Origin: Candidatus Methylacidiphilum fumarolicum
Lineage (GTDB): Bacteria; Verrucomicrobiota; Verrucomicrobiia; Methylacidiphilales; Methylacidiphilaceae
Reading direction: 5' to 3'
Length of the DNA stretch: 64,000 bases
Assembly (NCBI RefSeq): GCF_949774925.1
Contig: NZ_OX458932.1
Coordinates: 1,116,001-1,180,000, forward strand
How positions within the stretch are numbered: the stretch's first letter is position 1; each line of letters opens with the position of its first letter. The position numbers were made by a program, and so were the translations under genes. Positions 59,599 to 64,000 of the stretch are shown here, in pieces. The notes under the pieces were generated by a model, which was given only the letters and a program-made list of their open reading frames with translations, was not told the DNA's origin and did no database searches.

Positions 59599-60834
59599 TT
59601 AGACTAGCATGGAGAGCGGATTTTCCAACAATGACTTAAATTCCTTTAAAAATTTTGCTCCTGTTGCTCCATCAATTACCCTGTGGTCACACGAGGCAGT
59701 GACTCTTACAACTTCTCCTACAATAATATTGTTCTGAGAATCGATTAAGGGCTTTTTTACAACTGCTCCTATAGCCAGGATCATTGCTTGAGGAGGGTCA
59801 ATAATAGCAAAAAAGTTATCAATGCCATACATTCCTAAATTCGATATGGTAATGGTCCCCCCCATGTACTCTTCTGGGGAGAGTTTTCTTTCTTGGGCTT
59901 TTTGTATAAGCTCCTTTGCTTCTTTTGATAGCGTCATGAGAGATTTATCTCGGGCGTTTTTGATAACAGGGGTGATAAGTCCATCCTCTAATGCAACGGC
60001 AAGGGCAATATTGATAACATTATGTTTTAAAATAGAATCAATGTTCCAGGAAGCATTGACGGAAGGTACTTTTTTTACAGCTTCGACGGTAGCCTTTAAG
60101 AAGAAGTCGTTGTAAGTGAATTTCCATGGTTGCTCCTGCTGAGAATAATAAAGATTAAGCTCATTTCTCAATCGCGAAAGAGAGCTAACGAAGATTTCTG
60201 TTTCTAGATAAAAATGGGGAATGGTGGTCTTGCTCTCTAAAAGACGTTTTGCGATTTTTTCCCTCATCATTGAAAGAGGAATTTTGGTCTCGGATAAGTC
60301 AGGTTGTGGAGCACCAGAAATACCAGGAGGCTTTTGAATAGGGAGCTTCCCTTTCTGTTCTAAAGAACCCAAAACATCCCTTTTTAGAATTCTGCCACCA
60401 GGACCTGTTCCTTGAATTGAGGAAAGTTCAACACCTTCCTCTCGAGCAATTTTCCTAGCTAAAGGAGAAGATTTTATCCTTTGGGCAGGCTCTTTTTCGG
60501 TAACTTCTCTGAGTTGGCCCATTGATTTTGTCAAAGAACTAGTTTCTTTCATCTCCATTGCTTCTTTTTGAACTTGCGGAGCCGAAATGGCTTCTTCCGA
60601 TTCCGATTCTATTAAAGCAATAGGAGCATTAACTGGAGCTCTTCCCCCCTCTGGAAGCAGAATTTTTTTAAGGACACCAGATTCGAAAGCTTCTAAATCC
60701 ATGATTGCTTTATCTGTTTCAATTTCCGCAATCACTTCCCCTTCTTGGATAGGGTCTCCTTCTTTTTTTAACCATCTAACAATCTGCCCTTCGGACATCG
60801 AAGGGCTCAACAAAGGCATGGTGATTTCTTTCAT
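59599..60834 (-). CDS. pdhC: Pyruvate dehydrogenase E2, dihydrolipoamide acetyltransferase
   Basis: The 411-residue protein has a single lipoyl domain (Lys42 in ETDKA), an Ala/Glu-rich linker, a peripheral subunit-binding domain ([20 protein letters not shown], about 122-141) and the acyltransferase domain with catalytic [15 protein letters not shown] near the C-terminus. Together with pdhA, pdhB and lpd it makes the PDH complex. It is separated from pdhB by the oppositely oriented TPR gene. Confidence 0.93.
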   Translation of the reverse strand: MKEITMPLLSPSMSEGQIVRWLKKEGDPIQEGEVIAEIETDKAIMDLEAFESGVLKKILLPEGGRAPVNAPIALIESESEEAISAPQVQKEAMEMKETSSLTKSMGQLREVTEKEPAQRIKSSPLARKIAREEGVELSSIQGTGPGGRILKRDVLGSLEQKGKLPIQKPPGISGAPQPDLSETKIPLSMMREKIAKRLLESKTTIPHFYLETEIFVSSLSRLRNELNLYYSQQEQPWKFTYNDFFLKATVEAVKKVPSVNASWNIDSILKHNVINIALAVALEDGLITPVIKNARDKSLMTLSKEAKELIQKAQERKLSPEEYMGGTITISNLGMYGIDNFFAIIDPPQAMILAIGAVVKKPLIDSQNNIIVGEVVRVTASCDHRVIDGATGAKFLKEFKSLLENPLSMLV

Positions 60835-61118
60835 TGAGGATTAGTAACTGTTTTTAAATGATATTATATTTTCTATAAAGAATACTTTTTTATTCAATCA
60901 TTAAAAATCATAATGTAGTTCTCTCTCTATTATCAATGTGAAAGTATGGAATCTTTTTTACTTAGAAGAAACAAAATTAACTCAAAGTTGTTTTTTAACA
61001 CAACCAAAAAACAACCAATGGAAAAAGAGGCTACTCTTTCTGACTCTTGGAGAAAGAGCTTGAAGCTTCTTTTTTTCCAAAGATATTTTATTGCTTAGAC
61101 AATTTTCAATAAGCAAAA

Positions 61119-62819
61119 ATGCCAGACATTAAAAATAAAGAAAAAATAGGGCCTATCCTGAATAAAATTCTTAATAAGACTTTTTTTTTGATTGTTTTTT
61201 CTTCTTTCCTTTTTTTCTTTCAACCTCTAGAAAGCCAAGGCAAACTACAAAAGACAACCCCTAGTCCAAAAACAGATGGGGTGTCAACACCTCAGGATTG
61301 GTTTCTGGAAGCTTATTTTATCACAAGAGAAGCTGATGGTCTTCTTTCTTCAAAAAATTATATAGAAGCTGAAAAAAAATATCGAATCGCCTACAGTTTA
61401 CTTGGTTCATTAAGAGCTACTTATCCAGAATGGGAAACGGCTATTGTCCGCTATCGGACCAAATACATTAAGGAAAAGCTCGAGCATCTCTCTCGTTTAA
61501 ATGCTCAGAATACTACTGAAAAAAAAAAGTTTCAGGAAGACTTCGAACAAGACAACAACCTAAGTCTGTTGGTCAATCCACAACCATCCGTAAGCCTGGA
61601 AGAACTGCAAGCTCTCAAAAACAAGATAGCCAACCTCTCCAAGCAACTAGAATTATTGAGAAAAGAAAAGGAAGCTCTTCTGGAGAATCTCCCTTACAAT
61701 CAGCCAAAGTCAAGAACGGAAACGTTGAAAACGGAATCGACAACAAACCAAGTCTTTCAAGGAATGACATTACAAGAACTCTCTCATCTTCCCCAAATCA
61801 AAGATCAACAAAAGAATCGAAAAAATCTTACCTCCCAATTGGAAAAAGCTCTGGAGGAGGCAAAAAAAACCGCTCAACAGCTAAAGGAAGAAAATAGCCT
61901 ACTGAAAAAGGAGCTTCAGGATGTCCAATCTAGTTTGCATAATCAAAAAGAAATATCTCAAAAGCCAAACGAGACCAGACAGTTAGCCATTCTTCAGAGG
62001 GAAAATATGGTTCTTAAAAAAACCCTTGGCCAACTTTTGGACAAACAAAAGCGGATTGAGGAGGAAAAAGAAGCTTTGGCTTTGGAATTGGAAAAAGCAA
62101 ATAAATTGTTGGCTTTTATAGGAGAAAAAGAAGAAGTTCTGGCAGAGAGATTGCCACCTAAAGTTACTAAAGAATCAATGGCTGCCTTGAAGCAAAAGAC
62201 GCAAATTGAGCCAGCCGCACAAAGCTTGGCTTTCAGAAAGGAATCGGTCGTCGAAGAGATTCGAAATCTTTTTGATCGAGGAGCAAGGCTCTACAGTGAG
62301 AAAAGATATAAGGAAGCGTATGACGTCTATCATAAAGTTCTTAGTCTTGATCCATCAAGTGGCATTGGATGGTTGAATTTAGGCCTTGTAACTCTTGCAA
62401 TGGAAAAAAATTCTGAGGCTTCCCTGTATTTAAAAAAAGCGGTTGAATTTCTTCCTAGAGATCCTATGCCATATGCTTTGTTGGGACAGCTTTATTTTCA
62501 GAATGGTTCTTTAACAGCTGCGACTGAAATGGTCGAAAAAGCCGTAAAACTGGATCCTCAAAATGCTAAACTTAGAAAGGAGCTTGGAGAAATTTACAAG
62601 GCAAGGGGATTAGAATTATTGGCTGCCAAAGAGCTGAATAAAGCTATTGAATTGAACCCATATGATGGAATGGCTCATTTCGATTTAGCTTTAGTCTATA
62701 TCTCTTATAATCCCCCGTTGGTGGCTCAAGCTAAACGGCACTATAGAGATGCAATTTCATTGGGAGTTCCTAAAGATGAACGTCTAGAACAAAAAATCGG
62801 ATACTCAACCCAAAGATAA
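61119..62819 (+). CDS. Secreted coiled-coil TPR protein
   Basis: This 566-residue protein has an N-terminal signal or anchor (FFLIVFSSFLFFFQPLESQG), a long coiled coil (about 155-350, rich in Lys, Glu and Gln) and four to five tetratricopeptide repeats from about 390 (for example YKEAYDVYHKVLSLDPSS and LTAATEMVEKAVKLDPQNAK). It probably scaffolds an envelope complex; the function is unknown. Its stop is 12 nt from the convergent pdhB stop. Confidence 0.83.
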   Translation: MPDIKNKEKIGPILNKILNKTFFLIVFSSFLFFFQPLESQGKLQKTTPSPKTDGVSTPQDWFLEAYFITREADGLLSSKNYIEAEKKYRIAYSLLGSLRATYPEWETAIVRYRTKYIKEKLEHLSRLNAQNTTEKKKFQEDFEQDNNLSLLVNPQPSVSLEELQALKNKIANLSKQLELLRKEKEALLENLPYNQPKSRTETLKTESTTNQVFQGMTLQELSHLPQIKDQQKNRKNLTSQLEKALEEAKKTAQQLKEENSLLKKELQDVQSSLHNQKEISQKPNETRQLAILQRENMVLKKTLGQLLDKQKRIEEEKEALALELEKANKLLAFIGEKEEVLAERLPPKVTKESMAALKQKTQIEPAAQSLAFRKESVVEEIRNLFDRGARLYSEKRYKEAYDVYHKVLSLDPSSGIGWLNLGLVTLAMEKNSEASLYLKKAVEFLPRDPMPYALLGQLYFQNGSLTAATEMVEKAVKLDPQNAKLRKELGEIYKARGLELLAAKELNKAIELNPYDGMAHFDLALVYISYNPPLVAQAKRHYRDAISLGVPKDERLEQKIGYSTQR

Positions 62820-62831
62820 TTATTTATCTTT

Positions 62832-63809
62832 CTATCTTAAAACATCGTGTACGGCCTGTATAACTCTTAAGGGGTTGGGTAGGATCTCTTGTTCTAGTTT
62901 TCCATTGTATGGATTGGGAATGTCTAAATTTGAAACTCGATAAATGGGCGCATCGAGTTCATCAAACAAAAGCCGTTGCACATCGTAAGCAATTTGAGCT
63001 CCCCAGCCAGCAAAAGGTTTCCCTTCCTCGACAATGACAAGTCTGTTGGTTTTTTCTATGGAAGAAGCAACTAGATCAAAATCGTAAGGTTTGATTGTTC
63101 TTAGATCGATAATTTCAACGGAAATATTCTCCTTGGATAGTGTTTCTAATGCTTGAAGCACGACGTGTGTTGAAAAACCGCTAGAAAGCACTGTTACATC
63201 TTTTCCTTCTGTAACAATTTGTGCCTTTCCAATTGGTACAAGAAAATCTTTTTCTTCGGGTACCTCGCCTTGAATCCCATAAAGTCTTTCTCCTTCGAAA
63301 AAACAAACGGGGTTGTTCGACCGAATCGCACTTTTCAATAGTCCTTTGGCATCAGCAGGAAAAGCTGGATTGATGATAGTAAAGGTAGGAACATTGGCAA
63401 GCCAATTTTCCAGGGAATGAGAATGGGTAGCTCCTATTTGAGTTCCGCCACCAGAAGGACCGCGAAAGACTATAGGAAAATTAAATTGACCCCCAGACAT
63501 AAATCTGATGGAACCAGCATTGTTTATAATTTGATCAAAAGCAACCAATGCAAAGCTCCAGTTCATGAACTCAACGATCGGCCTTAGACCGTACATTACC
63601 GCGCCAACAGCTAAACCCGTGAAGGCTGCTTCTGAAATTGGCGTATCAATGATCCGTTCAGGTCCAAACTTCTTTAAGAGTCCTTGAGAAACTTTAAAAG
63701 CTCCTCCGTATTCTCCAACCTCTTCGCCAATAAGAAATACAGTGTTGTCTCTTTCAAGTTCTTCACTCAATGCTTCATTGAGCGCCTGTCGATAAGTAAG
63801 ATTAGCCAT
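62832..63809 (-). CDS. pdhB: Pyruvate dehydrogenase E1 component, beta subunit
   Basis: This 325-residue transketolase-like subunit starts LTYRQALNEALSEELERD and includes FLIGEEVGEYGGAFKVS, RIIDTPISEAAFTGLAVGA, FRGPSGGG, VTVLSSGFSTHVV and the C-terminal VIQAVHDVL. It pairs with the alpha subunit gene immediately upstream on the same strand. Confidence 0.94.
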   Translation of the reverse strand: MANLTYRQALNEALSEELERDNTVFLIGEEVGEYGGAFKVSQGLLKKFGPERIIDTPISEAAFTGLAVGAVMYGLRPIVEFMNWSFALVAFDQIINNAGSIRFMSGGQFNFPIVFRGPSGGGTQIGATHSHSLENWLANVPTFTIINPAFPADAKGLLKSAIRSNNPVCFFEGERLYGIQGEVPEEKDFLVPIGKAQIVTEGKDVTVLSSGFSTHVVLQALETLSKENISVEIIDLRTIKPYDFDLVASSIEKTNRLVIVEEGKPFAGWGAQIAYDVQRLLFDELDAPIYRVSNLDIPNPYNGKLEQEILPNPLRVIQAVHDVLR

Positions 63810-63856
63810 GATTCTTCCTTTTTATTAGATAGCTTAAGCTGTTTGTGCTTAATATC

Positions 63857-64000
63857 CTAGTCGACAATAAGTCCATACAAGGGCCTTTGAGGCGGCTCGA
63901 TTGAATCTTCGTCCGCAAAACAAATGTTCCTTGCCAATTCGAGATCAGGTTCAGGACTCGATTCAGCATATTGCACAGCTTCTTGAATCACTTTTTTGAT
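63857..64000 (-). CDS. pdhA: Pyruvate dehydrogenase E1 component, alpha subunit (3' end only)
   Basis: Forty-seven C-terminal codons plus stop remain before the window edge. The frame reads IKKVIQEAVQYAESSPEPD and ends with RPLYGLIVD, like the C-terminus of E1 alpha subunits. The position directly upstream of pdhB supports the call; the body of the gene lies outside the window. Confidence 0.8.
   Translation of the reverse strand: MKKVIQEAVQYAESSPEPDLELARNICFADEDSIEPPQRPLYGLIVD

Overview
The window reads as chromosomal DNA of a verrucomicrobial methanotroph close to Methylacidiphilum. The evidence is a lanthanide-type methanol dehydrogenase (XoxF) followed by a periplasmic binding protein (XoxJ) and a cytochrome c fused to a XoxJ-like domain, the arrangement reported for Methylacidiphilum. 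It also carries Gram-negative Kdo/heptose/Lpt envelope genes and an AT-rich base composition. The assignment is an inference from gene content and was not tested by 16S comparison.

Layout. 1-4802: an rRNA operon (3' two thirds of 16S, tRNA-Ala, tRNA-Ile, complete 23S, 5S) with processing stems and a strong terminator. 4.8-5.4 kb: non-coding DNA with a C10 tract. 5.4-9.4 kb: two tandem paralogous lipoproteins, isocitrate dehydrogenase, tRNA-Gln, a sugar-phosphate isomerase-like protein and a lipoprotein. 9.5-14.8 kb: malQ, a MidA-type methyltransferase, a cbpA/cbpM chaperone pair and an OGG1-type DNA glycosylase. 14.8-17.0 kb: a decayed IS607-family element. 17.1-27.9 kb (minus strand): a class III aminotransferase, an MBL hydrolase, a GH1 glycosidase, then an envelope block (diacylglycerol-type glycosyltransferase, lptA, lptC, kdsA, pyrG, kdsB, gmhB, rfaE1).

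28.0-38.8 kb: pheA, a Slp lipoprotein, the agmatine-to-putrescine pair aguB/aguA, a heptosyltransferase-like GT9, a cysteine desulfurase, a class V aminotransferase, a PHP phosphatase and a molybdenum cofactor run (mobA, mobB, moeA). 38.8-43.5 kb: an alpha/beta hydrolase, a one-haem Tll0287-like protein with a small membrane protein, a Bcp peroxiredoxin, and an unusual Gly/His/Trp-rich repeat protein. 43.6-47.2 kb: fdhD and modABC. 47.7-48.1 kb: RNase P RNA on the minus strand. 48.2-50.1 kb: a HAD hydrolase and an MFS transporter.

50.2-54.6 kb: xoxF, xoxJ, xoxGJ and a pterin dehydratase. 54.7-56.9 kb: a second decayed IS607 element, inverted relative to the first. 57.2-64.0 kb: a beta-hydroxyacid dehydrogenase, lpd, pdhC, a TPR protein on the opposite strand, pdhB and the 3' end of pdhA.

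Functionally, XoxF/XoxGJ oxidise methanol in the periplasm. Molybdate uptake, Mo-cofactor maturation and FdhD would support a molybdenum formate dehydrogenase (not in the window) for the last step of C1 oxidation. PDH and isocitrate dehydrogenase supply central carbon metabolism, and MalQ suggests glycogen turnover. The most interesting points are the XoxGJ fusion, whose J part looks like only one lobe of XoxJ and coexists with an intact XoxJ; the large hairpin between xoxF and xoxJ; the Gly/His repeat protein; and the two inverted IS607 fossils, which share an Asp-to-Glu change at the first TnpB catalytic site.
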